The notes under the pieces were generated by a model that was not told the DNA's origin, ran no database searches, and worked only from the letters and a program-made list of their open reading frames with translations. A program made the position numbers and the translations under genes. 34,486 nucleotides of DNA from DASRCB01 sp035653295. GTDB taxonomy: Bacteria; Acidobacteriota; Terriglobia; Bryobacterales; Bryobacteraceae. Below are positions 26,801 to 32,731 of this stretch, in pieces; position 1 is the stretch's first letter; each line of letters begins with the position of its first letter. The stretch lies in NCBI GenBank assembly GCA_035653295.1, contig DASRCB010000229.1:1-34486 (forward strand), given 5' to 3'.

Positions 26801-27143
26801 GGCCGGCCAGCCCGACCTGTCCAGCGGCCGCACCGTGCGCGAGGATTACTTCGGCCTGGGCGCAAACAACGCTTCGTTCTTCGTTATTCCTCACGGCCGT
26901 TTCGGCGCCGTCGGCCGCAACACCTTCCGGGGGCCCGGTCTGACCAACCTCGATTTCGCACTCATAAAAGACACGCCGTTCGACCGGGCCTCGCTGCAAT
27001 TTCGCGCGGAATTCTTTAATATATTCAACATCGTCAATTTCGGCCTGCCCTCGAACATCGTTCTCGGCCCCGGCTTCGGGGAGATCAGCCGCACGGCCGC
27101 ATCGTCTCGCCAGATCCAGTTCTCGCTGAAGGTGATTTACTGA
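23814..27143 (+). CDS. TonB-dependent receptor with carboxypeptidase-regulatory-like domain (Oar-like)
   Basis: A 1109-aa outer-membrane receptor. GTG 23814 begins a signal peptide (MNPKHLGTSVIALALCALAAQ); the frame extends further upstream into the preceding gene without another suitable start. Order: CarboxypepD_reg domain (about 27-95: GIVRDDRGKALPGAVVHLEAAG, GRFTFTGLTPGNYALSVD), plug (about 125-245: FAVNGQRGTAAVFSMDGADI, GRGAAGYTDIITRTGANDVHGSAFEFLRN), then a beta-barrel to the C-terminus, which ends in an aromatic residue (QFSLKVIY) as outer-membrane barrels do. The RFRAEFFNIFNIVNFGLP segment is typical of the Oar-like group. The ligand is unknown; this group in Acidobacteria is often tied to plant or microbial glycans. 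It needs a TonB protein, possibly the one at 2725. Confidence 0.92.
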   Translation: MNPKHLGTSVIALALCALAAQTRDVSTWTGIVRDDRGKALPGAVVHLEAAGQDRSATSDANGRFTFTGLTPGNYALSVDSQSHTAIYKAEVRIPSGAPPVLLIEASGALTALETDSSREGGGGEQLSSKAVSELPLNKRDFSQLLLLAAGTMTDTNGTANFTQQFAVNGQRGTAAVFSMDGADISDPEMGGATFSNFNVDAVQEIRSSSGWMPAEIGRGAAGYTDIITRTGANDVHGSAFEFLRNSALDARNFFDRRSLAQPGRIPPFIRNEFGITNGGPVFIPHLYDGRNRTYYFAQYQGFRQVLGATEVIPVPSAAERAGRDTTAFPGDTLFVPVDNRIAALMARYPMPNDPSGPYGPRTYATSSKITTFSDQFSVRIDHRLSSKSQLFGRFSLDNIDGPTTNPSQTAIDPEFAVEFLDRQRNAAITFTHVASPTFTTESSISFTRTTPSFPTPDHTDPALTFGDGLYEAFNAAAGSVMASYGNLFQVRQNLVWIRGRHTIKAGGEVRGNRDTTLFGISPNGSYQFGGGTAYAPVAIRSASGAHDIHAGDPLPDALTGLLTASVFTYTTAVAPLEFAQGASIGDSAIHRDAYNVYVQDSWKISDRLLLNYGLRYEIDSPIRETAKRTSGPVLRYPAGTLPGSELLINPQPPYPWDKNGWGPRLSVEFRPASNTMLHAGGAITTLLPNLWQDNALTGSTPFVVYPRVTAAPGEPIPFGFTITPAELPVVYNTAGAPVFPAANSKQVPPNTVMDILRYENDLAALSPDHKVTPLTVSGITSNFRNGYIGTWTAGVEQKLLGVTVDGSYVGTAGVKVPAMDFPNGFTGASPAYAPYTLFDSTGHITGGYGPITLVTNRSHSTYHALEVSASNNLTSFGLGFQASYTWSKAIDDTSSVFGGFISGQSGAIAQTAPEDPFDTRLDKGPAGFDIGQAFSFSLVQDLHADRAPLIGAAPRVFTRGWQILAIGTALTGLPFTIYSGVQQTAVGSDGTDRPDQAGQPDLSSGRTVREDYFGLGANNASFFVIPHGRFGAVGRNTFRGPGLTNLDFALIKDTPFDRASLQFRAEFFNIFNIVNFGLPSNIVLGPGFGEISRTAASSRQIQFSLKVIY

Positions 27144-27180
27144 ATTCCTGACCGTGGCTCGCTGAATTTACCCAATACAC

Positions 27181-27222
27181 TTACGGTAATAAGCGCACGT
27201 TACGGTAATCACAGCGCTTATT
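27181..27222. promoter_or_regulatory. Repeat-rich intergenic segment upstream of the Gly/Ser-rich gene
   Basis: The 185-bp gap between the receptor and the next gene holds two copies of TTACGGTAAT (27181-27190 and 27200-27209) and a 9-bp inverted repeat, AATAAGCGC (27188-27196) and GCGCTTATT (27214-27222). There is no T-run after the hairpin, so an operator is more likely than a terminator. No confident -35/-10 pair was found. Confidence 0.4.
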
Positions 27223-27328
27223 GTAACTGATACACAGCACGTACATAGGTAACTCTGTGGCTCTGCCCGAGTCCAGTCTTCAGCAATTCCGGCCGGCAAT
27301 GCCCGGCAGCAATCAAGGAGGAGAAGAA

Positions 27329-29257
27329 ATGAGGAGACTCAACGCGCCAGGGATAGTTGCGCCCTGGTGCTTTGCCGGGCTGCTCTGTGTACCTGTCGCC
27401 GTGGCGCAATCGCAGCCGGGCTGCAGCGACAGCCTGCTCTCGGGCAACTACGGACTGCTTGCGACGCAGACTACCGGCGCCGGATCCGTCTCGGGTTCGA
27501 GCTCGTCAACGGGCGCCACGGGCTCAACGAGCTCCGGAAGCGGCGCTATAACTTCAGGCGGGGCCAGCGGCTCAGGGAGCAGCACTGGAGGCGGCAGTTC
27601 CGCCGCGAGTGGCAGTGGCGGCTCGAGCAGCAGCGGAAGCGGGATGTTCAGCCAGACCAGCGTCGGTCAGCTGCTCGGCGGTATAGCCGGGGGAACGCAA
27701 TTCAACACCACCGGCTTGTTGTATTTCGACGGGCTCGGAAACGTCTACGGCTATCCATCGCTGTCTGGCGGCACGCGCACCGCGGTCGGCACTTACACCG
27801 TGACCACCCGATGCGCCGTGGTCATTTCGCTCGCGGACACGTTTGGGACCGGTACACTTGACGCGCCCCAGGCAGCGGCAAGTGGAGCCGGTACCGGAAA
27901 CATGACACTTGTCGGCGCCGTTCTCGGCAACGGTAACGAAATCGACCTCGGTGTCCCAGGCACACTGTCTGGCAGCACGGGCTTCGGGGCGTCGGCCAAC
28001 TCCGGCAGTGGTTCGGGTGGCGGAAGCGGCGGGTCCGGCTCGGGCACGGGCAGCGGAAGTGGAACCGGCACAGGCAATGGATCAGGAACAGGCACGGGCA
28101 CTGGATCAGGCACGGGATCAGGAACGGGCACTGGAACAGGGACAGGCACTGGAACAGGGACAGGGACAGGCACTGGAACAGGGACTGGAAGCGGCACCGG
28201 TACGGGCAGCGGCAACGGCTCGAGCAGCACGGTCACGTCCCTGACGCTCAGCATTCGACTTATGAAAGTTCCGTCGGCGACGGGATGCACTGTCGCATCA
28301 GTTAGCGGTCCTTTCGGTCTCAGCGCGATCGGCTTCGCGCCAGGAACATCGGCCGCCACGTCGGGAAGCGGCAGCGGCACGGGCTCCGGGACCGGTTCGG
28401 CAAGTGGGTCAGCCAGCGGTGGCTCGGGATCCGGCAGCGGTTCAGGTGCTAGCGGCGGCTCCGGCCCGGGAAGCGGTTCAGGCGGCAGCGGCGGCTCCGG
28501 TTGGGGCGGCAGTGGCAGCTCGGGCAGCGGTTCAGGGAGTGGTTCGTCCACCACCAACTCGACGGCTCAGGAAATAACGTTCGTCGGCACGGTGTGGTTT
28601 GATGGCGCGGGTCATCTCATCGCGCCACCGGCAGACGCCACCTCGACCGCGGCTGATGTCCCGAGTTTTACCGGAACGTACACCGTCAACTCCGACTGCA
28701 CGGGAACGATGACGCTGAACGCGCAGAACGCGAGCGCGAACGGCTTCGGAACGACCGTCGCAAGCAATGGCGGCAGTAATACTTCCGGCACTGGCGCGAC
28801 GGGTTCCGGCGATAATTCCGGAACGGGCGGCAGTGGATCGTCCTCCGGTGGTACCAGTTCCGGTAGCGGAAGCAGCGGCTCCGCAAGCGGCGGTTCCGGC
28901 TCCGGCGGCAGCGGCTCCACAGGCGGTAGCTGCACTTCCGGAGGCGGGTCGGGCAGCTCTGGAACCGGTGCAAGCGGTGGTGGCTCGGGCTCAGGCAGCG
29001 GCGGTTCAGGCTCGGGCAGCGGCAGCTCAGGCTCAGGCAGCTCCGGGTCAGGCTCAGGAAGCGGCAGCTCCGGCAGCAGCGGGGGAACGTGCAGCACTGG
29101 CCCGCTGACGGCCGATTTCGTCATCCTGCAGCCGACGGCTGTGGTGCCTCCAGGCTTGGCGACTATCAACGTCGGCGACCTCAGCTACATCCAGCAGATC
29201 CTGTTCAACATCACCAGCAACGGCGCGACGGTCTCGGGCCGTGGCGAGTCGAGGTAG
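27329..29257 (+). CDS. Secreted Gly/Ser/Thr-rich low-complexity protein
   Basis: A 642-aa protein. ATG 27329 is preferred because a strong AGGAGG precedes it; an in-frame ATG at 27257 would add 24 residues. A signal peptide (RRLNAPGIVAPWCFAGLLCVPVAVAQS) is followed by three ordered blocks separated by long GS/GT linkers: a block with GLLYFDGLGNVYG and GTYTVTTRCAVVISL, a short one with LTLSIRLMKVPSATGCTVASVSG, and another with ITFVGTVWFDGAGHLIAPP and FTGTYTVNSDCTGTMTLN. The two FDG..GTYTV..C blocks are homologous to each other. The C-terminus (DFVILQPTAVVPPGLATINVGD) is ordered. The fold looks like repeated small beta domains on flexible Gly/Ser tethers at the cell surface. Function unknown. 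Confidence 0.75.
   Translation: MRRLNAPGIVAPWCFAGLLCVPVAVAQSQPGCSDSLLSGNYGLLATQTTGAGSVSGSSSSTGATGSTSSGSGAITSGGASGSGSSTGGGSSAASGSGGSSSSGSGMFSQTSVGQLLGGIAGGTQFNTTGLLYFDGLGNVYGYPSLSGGTRTAVGTYTVTTRCAVVISLADTFGTGTLDAPQAAASGAGTGNMTLVGAVLGNGNEIDLGVPGTLSGSTGFGASANSGSGSGGGSGGSGSGTGSGSGTGTGNGSGTGTGTGSGTGSGTGTGTGTGTGTGTGTGTGTGTGSGTGTGSGNGSSSTVTSLTLSIRLMKVPSATGCTVASVSGPFGLSAIGFAPGTSAATSGSGSGTGSGTGSASGSASGGSGSGSGSGASGGSGPGSGSGGSGGSGWGGSGSSGSGSGSGSSTTNSTAQEITFVGTVWFDGAGHLIAPPADATSTAADVPSFTGTYTVNSDCTGTMTLNAQNASANGFGTTVASNGGSNTSGTGATGSGDNSGTGGSGSSSGGTSSGSGSSGSASGGSGSGGSGSTGGSCTSGGGSGSSGTGASGGGSGSGSGGSGSGSGSSGSGSSGSGSGSGSSGSSGGTCSTGPLTADFVILQPTAVVPPGLATINVGDLSYIQQILFNITSNGATVSGRGESR
28081..28200 (+). repeat. 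Degenerate hexanucleotide tandem repeat inside the Gly/Ser/Thr-rich gene
   Basis: About 120 bp consist of units of the type GGMACRGG built on GG-A/C-ACN, encoding a (Gly-Thr)n tract with occasional Ser. Units combine into larger near-identical blocks such as GGCACTGGAACAGGGACA. Because units are 6 bp, gain or loss keeps frame and would only change linker length. Confidence 0.75.
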
Positions 29258-29273
29258 ACAGGGCTGTTTCAAT

Positions 29274-29303
29274 GTTCCGGGCGGATCCACCTCCGCCCGG
29301 AAC
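29274..29303 (+). terminator. Perfect 12-bp hairpin after the Gly/Ser-rich gene
   Basis: Arms GTTCCGGGCGGA (29274-29285) and TCCGCCCGGAAC (29292-29303) pair perfectly around a 6-nt loop, 17 nt past the stop codon. Only a weak T-rich tail follows, so the terminator may be inefficient or factor-assisted. Confidence 0.6.
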
Positions 29304-29336
29304 TCACTTCTTACGGGGAATGCCATAATCGAGAGA

Positions 29337-29618
29337 GTGACTGACGAGCTGCGTCCGTTCGATTCCATCGAGAGCGCCCAGGAGTTCATGGAGCTCCTCG
29401 AGCAGACCATCGATGAAGCCCGCCAGGAGATCGAGCACGACCTGCGCAGAGCGAAAAGCGAGCGCGTGTCCCGCCGCGTCGAGGCGCTCGATCTTACCAT
29501 CTACAAGCTCGGCCAGCTCTCGATGCACACCAAAAAGAGCCGCCGAATCCTGAACGATCTGCGCACTATCCGCCGACTCCTGATCGCCGAGCGCGCCCAA
29601 AACGCCGCGACGCTTTAA
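29337..29618 (+). CDS. Small charged helical protein of unknown function
   Basis: A 93-aa protein from GTG 29337; the frame stays open to 29241 but that part overlaps the terminator hairpin. The protein is strongly charged and helical (AQEFMELLEQTIDEARQEIEHDLRRAKSE, KKSRRILNDLRTIRRLLIAERA), likely a coiled coil, with no signal peptide or membrane segment. No family recognised. It lies 90 bp upstream of ispG on the same strand. Confidence 0.65.
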   Translation: MTDELRPFDSIESAQEFMELLEQTIDEARQEIEHDLRRAKSERVSRRVEALDLTIYKLGQLSMHTKKSRRILNDLRTIRRLLIAERAQNAATL

Positions 29619-29683
29619 GCGTTCACCACTCCAAACTCGTTGGTTCGCCGCGCCTTCACACCGAAACCTTTGCATTCGCAGGC

Positions 29684-29704
29684 TAGAATAGGGGTTCAGG
29701 GAGG
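29684..29704 (+). promoter_or_regulatory. Probable -10 element and ribosome binding site of ispG
   Basis: TAGAAT (29684-29689) matches the -10 consensus at five of six positions, and AGGGAGG (29698-29704) lies 4 nt before the ispG ATG, a strong Shine-Dalgarno that fixes the start. No good -35 was found at standard spacing. If the -10 is real, the leader is only about 13 nt. Confidence 0.4.
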
Positions 29705-29708
29705 ATGA

Positions 29709-30950
29709 ATGGCCGAAATAACTCGCCGCGCGTCTGTCGCGGTGAACGTGGGCGGTGTCATGGTGGGCGGCGACAACCCTATCGTGGTTCAGTCCATGAC
29801 CAACACCGATACGGCGGATGCGGCCGCTACCGTCAACCAGGTGATGGCGCTCGCGCAGGCCGGCTCCGAATTAGTCCGCGTCACGGTCAATAATGAGGAG
29901 GCCGCTGCCGCTGTCCCGCGCATCGTCGAAGCGCTCGATAAGTTCGGGATGCGTGTTCCCGTCATCGGCGATTTCCATTACAACGGCCACATCCTGCTGA
30001 AGAAGTATCCCGCCTGCGCGCGCGCGCTGGCGAAATATCGCATCAACCCCGGAAACGTGAACATCGGCAGGAAGCACGACGATAATTTCCGGACTATGAT
30101 CGAAGCGGCCATCGAATACGGCAAGCCCGTGCGCATCGGGGTCAACTGGGGCTCCCTCGATCAGGCGCTGCTGACGCGCATGATGGACGAGAACTCGAAA
30201 CGGCCGGAGCCGCTCGACGCCAAGACGGTAACCATGAACGCCATCGTCGCCAGCGCCGTGGAATCGGCGCGCGCCGCCGAGCAATACGGACTGGGACGCG
30301 ACCGCATCATCCTGAGCGCCAAAGTCAGCGGTGTTCAGGATCTCATTGCCGTTTATCGCAAACTTGCCGCCGCCTGCGATTACGCGTTGCACCTCGGCCT
30401 CACTGAAGCGGGCCTCGGCAGCAAGGGCATCGTAGCGACGACCGCGGCGCTTTCCGTCCTTCTGCAGGAAGGTATCGGCGACACCATCCGCGCGTCTCTC
30501 ACTCCACTTCCAAACGGCGACCGCACCGAGGAGGTCATCGTCTGCCAGCAGATTCTTCAGGCGCTCGAACTGCGGCGCTTTACCCCGCAGGTCACTGCGT
30601 GTCCTGGCTGCGGCCGTACCACCAGTACATTCTTCCAGGATATGGCGGACCAGATCCAGACTTATCTCCGCGAGCAGATGCCGCTTTGGAAAGAGCGGTA
30701 CTCCGGCGTCGAGGAAATGAAGGTCGCCGTCATGGGTTGCGTGGTCAACGGTCCCGGTGAGTCGAAGCACTCTAACATTGGCATCTCCCTCCCGGGAACG
30801 TTTGAGGAGCCGGTCGCGCCCGTGTACGTCGACGGTCGTTTGATGACCACGCTTCGCGGCGACCGCATCGTGGCCGAGTTCATCGCCATTCTGAACGAAT
30901 ACGTCGAGCGCAAATACGCGCAGCGGCCGGCCGAGATCGTTGCCGTCTGA
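29709..30950 (+). CDS. ispG: 4-hydroxy-3-methylbut-2-enyl diphosphate synthase (MEP pathway)
   Basis: A 413-aa cytoplasmic iron-sulfur enzyme that converts 2-C-methyl-D-erythritol 2,4-cyclodiphosphate to HMBPP, the penultimate step of isoprenoid precursor synthesis. The N-terminal TIM barrel is clear (GDNPIVVQSMTNTDTAD, VPVIGDFHYN, YRINPGNVNIG, VRIGVNWGSL). The [4Fe-4S] ligands are present: Cys298 and Cys301 in ACPGCGRT and Cys344 in VMGCVVNGPGES with Glu351. The length fits the two-domain bacterial form. Its stop codon shares a base with the DUF2203 start, so the two are cotranscribed. Confidence 0.97.
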   Translation: MAEITRRASVAVNVGGVMVGGDNPIVVQSMTNTDTADAAATVNQVMALAQAGSELVRVTVNNEEAAAAVPRIVEALDKFGMRVPVIGDFHYNGHILLKKYPACARALAKYRINPGNVNIGRKHDDNFRTMIEAAIEYGKPVRIGVNWGSLDQALLTRMMDENSKRPEPLDAKTVTMNAIVASAVESARAAEQYGLGRDRIILSAKVSGVQDLIAVYRKLAAACDYALHLGLTEAGLGSKGIVATTAALSVLLQEGIGDTIRASLTPLPNGDRTEEVIVCQQILQALELRRFTPQVTACPGCGRTTSTFFQDMADQIQTYLREQMPLWKERYSGVEEMKVAVMGCVVNGPGESKHSNIGISLPGTFEEPVAPVYVDGRLMTTLRGDRIVAEFIAILNEYVERKYAQRPAEIVAV

Positions 30951-31399
30951 TGGCGCGTCTTTTCACTTTGCGCGAAGCCCAGCGGATTCTGCCTGAGGTG
31001 TCTGACGCCGTTCATGGCGCCATGCGGGCGAAACAGGACTTCGAGAACGCTCAGCGCAGGCTCGCCTCCACCCTGCGGGATTTAAGTATGCTCGGCGGCG
31101 TCATTCCCGACACGCAGCATCTCGGAGAACTGCGCGCCGCCAGCGATCGCGCGCTGTCCGGCCTGAAGATGCGCATCGCTACAATCGAAGAGTACGGTTG
31201 CCTGCTGAAGGATCTCGACATCGGTCTGATCGATTTTCTGACGACGTATCAGGGCAGGGAAGTGTGCCTGTGCTGGAAAGCCGGCGAGGACGGCATTCAC
31301 TTCTGGCACGGGGCCGATGAGGGCTATCGCGGCCGCAAACCCATCGACGACGATTTCATCGCCGGCCACAGCGGCGGGGAACCTTCAGGCCACGCCTGA
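30950..31399 (+). CDS. DUF2203 family protein
   Basis: A 149-aa protein. The N-terminus LFTLREAQRILPEVSDAV is the DUF2203 start pattern, and the C-terminal block GREVCLCWKAGEDGIHFWHGADEGYRGRKPID is its most conserved part, usually read as GxxVxLCWxxGE...WH. It is soluble, with no signal peptide. Its ATG shares a base with the ispG stop (TGATG), so it is translationally coupled. The function of the family is unknown; the tie to ispG is likely operon convenience. Confidence 0.88.
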   Translation: MARLFTLREAQRILPEVSDAVHGAMRAKQDFENAQRRLASTLRDLSMLGGVIPDTQHLGELRAASDRALSGLKMRIATIEEYGCLLKDLDIGLIDFLTTYQGREVCLCWKAGEDGIHFWHGADEGYRGRKPIDDDFIAGHSGGEPSGHA

Positions 31400-31411
31400 A
31401 CGCGGCAAAGT

Positions 31412-32083
31412 TCAACTTTCGGGTCGGACGGCGCTGGTTGCGGGATTTACCCAGAATGCGTATCCCCAAATGACGAGGGCCAGCACCCCCGCGCCGTACG
31501 TCAGCAGGTCCGGCAACCATACCAGGCTTCTGCTGGAGTACATCTGAAAGGTCGTCGCGATAACCGCGCCGGTTACCTGAAGCCCAATGCCGGCGCTGAC
31601 CGTCAGGAGAAGATTGTCGCGAGTACGGCCGCGAACCAGGGCCGTCCACAGGAAGAAGGTCAGGATCGCTTCGGAGAAGCTGATATTTCGGGTTAGCGGG
31701 GTCATCCACTCATGCGAACCAGGCTTGTACAGAAGGGCGACCGACCCCAGAACGAAAAGGAGAACTGCTCCGGCGAGACCTAATACAAATCCGCTCTTCT
31801 GTCCCGCTGTGCGTGCGGCATCGCCGGTCAGCGACAGGAGCATGAAGACAATCAAGCCGTGAGAGACGATGTCCTGGGTCCAGTAAAGGAAGCCATAAGC
31901 GGGTGTGTCATAGCCGTATGTCTGAATGATTGCAATAGAGCCTACCGTGCCCAGCGCATACCATATGCACAACGCGAGTACGAGCCCAAACCGGCGAACA
32001 TGGTGGCCGCGAACAATTGCGATTACAACGAAGACTTCAAGCAGGAAACTGAGGAGCGACAGGAGCCAAAAGCCAATCGACAT
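31412..32083 (-). CDS. Seven-helix membrane protein of unknown function
   Basis: A 223-aa protein with about seven hydrophobic segments from the very N-terminus (GFWLLSLLSFLLEVFVVIAIV, FGLVLALCIWYALGTVGSIAII, ... LLTYGAGVLALVIWGYAFWV). No enzyme motif recognised. GGGAG lies about 12 nt before ATG 32083. It is 71 bp downstream of the repeat-peptide gene on the same strand and converges on the DUF2203 gene with 12 bp between. Being the only gene directly downstream, it is a candidate partner (exporter, receptor or anchor) of the repeat peptide, but this is inference. Confidence 0.7.
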   Translation of the reverse strand: MSIGFWLLSLLSFLLEVFVVIAIVRGHHVRRFGLVLALCIWYALGTVGSIAIIQTYGYDTPAYGFLYWTQDIVSHGLIVFMLLSLTGDAARTAGQKSGFVLGLAGAVLLFVLGSVALLYKPGSHEWMTPLTRNISFSEAILTFFLWTALVRGRTRDNLLLTVSAGIGLQVTGAVIATTFQMYSSRSLVWLPDLLTYGAGVLALVIWGYAFWVNPATSAVRPES

Positions 32084-32154
32084 CGGATCTGGACTCCCGT
32101 CGACTGAAACGGCGTCAGACTCGGGGAATTAGTTCACGAAGGGGTCTTGTTCTC

Positions 32155-32487
32155 TCAGACCAATCTGCCCGGCGGTGGCGGCCAGAGAGGAACGGCGGCC
32201 AATCTGCCCGGCGGTGGCGGCCAGAGAGGAACAGCGGCCAGTCTGCCCGGCGGTGGTGGCCAAAGAGGAACAGCAGCCAGTCTGCCCGGCGGTGGCGGCC
32301 AAAGAGGAACAGCGGCCAGTCTGCCCGGCGGTGGCGGCCAAAGAGGGACAGCGGCCAGCCTGCCCGGCGGTGGCGGCCACAAGGGAACGGCGGAAACGTG
32401 CGTGGAGGCTAACAGTCCAGCGCCGATACCAACCGTCATCGCAAAAAGAGCAGAAGCAAACGTTATTCTGATTACTTTCTCGCGCAT
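32155..32487 (-). CDS. Small exported protein made of six identical 13-residue repeats
   Basis: A 110-aa protein from ATG 32487 (an in-frame GTG at 32523 is less likely because it would put 12 residues ahead of the signal). Residues 1-33 form a signal peptide (MREKVIRITFASALFAMTVG ... THVSA), then VPLWPPPPGRLAA repeats: five full copies and a final one ending GRLV. All copies are identical in protein although their DNA differs at 8 of 13 codons, always silently; the open plus-strand frame (32147-32509) suffers N/S, Q/H and R/K changes, so the minus frame is the coding one. No known family recognised. Possibilities are a multi-copy secreted peptide precursor or a Pro-rich surface tether. No strong Shine-Dalgarno is visible. 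Confidence 0.8.
   Translation of the reverse strand: MREKVIRITFASALFAMTVGIGAGLLASTHVSAVPLWPPPPGRLAAVPLWPPPPGRLAAVPLWPPPPGRLAAVPLWPPPPGRLAAVPLWPPPPGRLAAVPLWPPPPGRLV
32165..32398 (-). repeat. Six tandem 39-bp repeats coding the VPLWPPPPGRLAA units
   Basis: Copies begin at 32165, 32204, 32243, 32282, 32321 and 32360, each exactly 39 bp, no spacers. Copy 6 is the most diverged at its far (protein N-terminal) end, where it runs into the signal peptide cleavage region. Not a CRISPR, since repeats are contiguous. Confidence 0.95.
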
Positions 32488-32731
32488 TTTTGATTTACAC
32501 CAAACGTAACGTGAATTACGCACCTAGAACTGGATTGCGCTTGGTTCTACGAAAATCATCTTACGTTACACTGGGTGAAAAGGGAAGGATTTTTTACCGG
32601 AGAAGGGTACGCCAGTACGGGTTTCCCCTTACGAGAGCTCAGCTAACAACGCTGCGGTGACGGTGCGGTACCAGAGGCGGGATCTCAGTCGGACTAGAGA
32701 CTGTAATTAGACTTACTTTTCAACCGGATTT
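32488..32731. other. Non-coding gap of 244 bp
   Basis: Between the repeat-peptide gene and the AAA ATPase. It holds small inverted repeats: CGTAA/TTACG around 32505-32520 and TAGAAC/GTTCTA around 32525-32549, plus TTACGTTAC near 32563-32571. These probably belong to the promoter region of the minus-strand repeat-peptide gene. I recognise no riboswitch, small RNA or terminator. Confidence 0.4.

Noticed and set aside
27793..29169. Minus-strand Pro/Val/Glu-rich frames opposite the Gly/Ser gene
   Set aside because: They are antisense reflections of GS/GT codon repeats with no signal peptide or ribosome site.
32165..32398. CRISPR array
   Set aside because: The 39-bp repeats are contiguous without spacers, and no cas gene is present.
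32147..32509. Plus-strand frame with LPGGGGQRGTAAS repeats
   Set aside because: It exists only because a stop-free 39-bp unit keeps several frames open. Repeat differences alter its residues (N/S, Q/H, R/K), whereas they are all silent on the minus strand, and it lacks a signal peptide.
32572..32731. Riboswitch (cyclic di-GMP type) near the polysaccharide genes
   Set aside because: Short G-rich and A-rich stretches were compared with the known consensus from memory and do not match.
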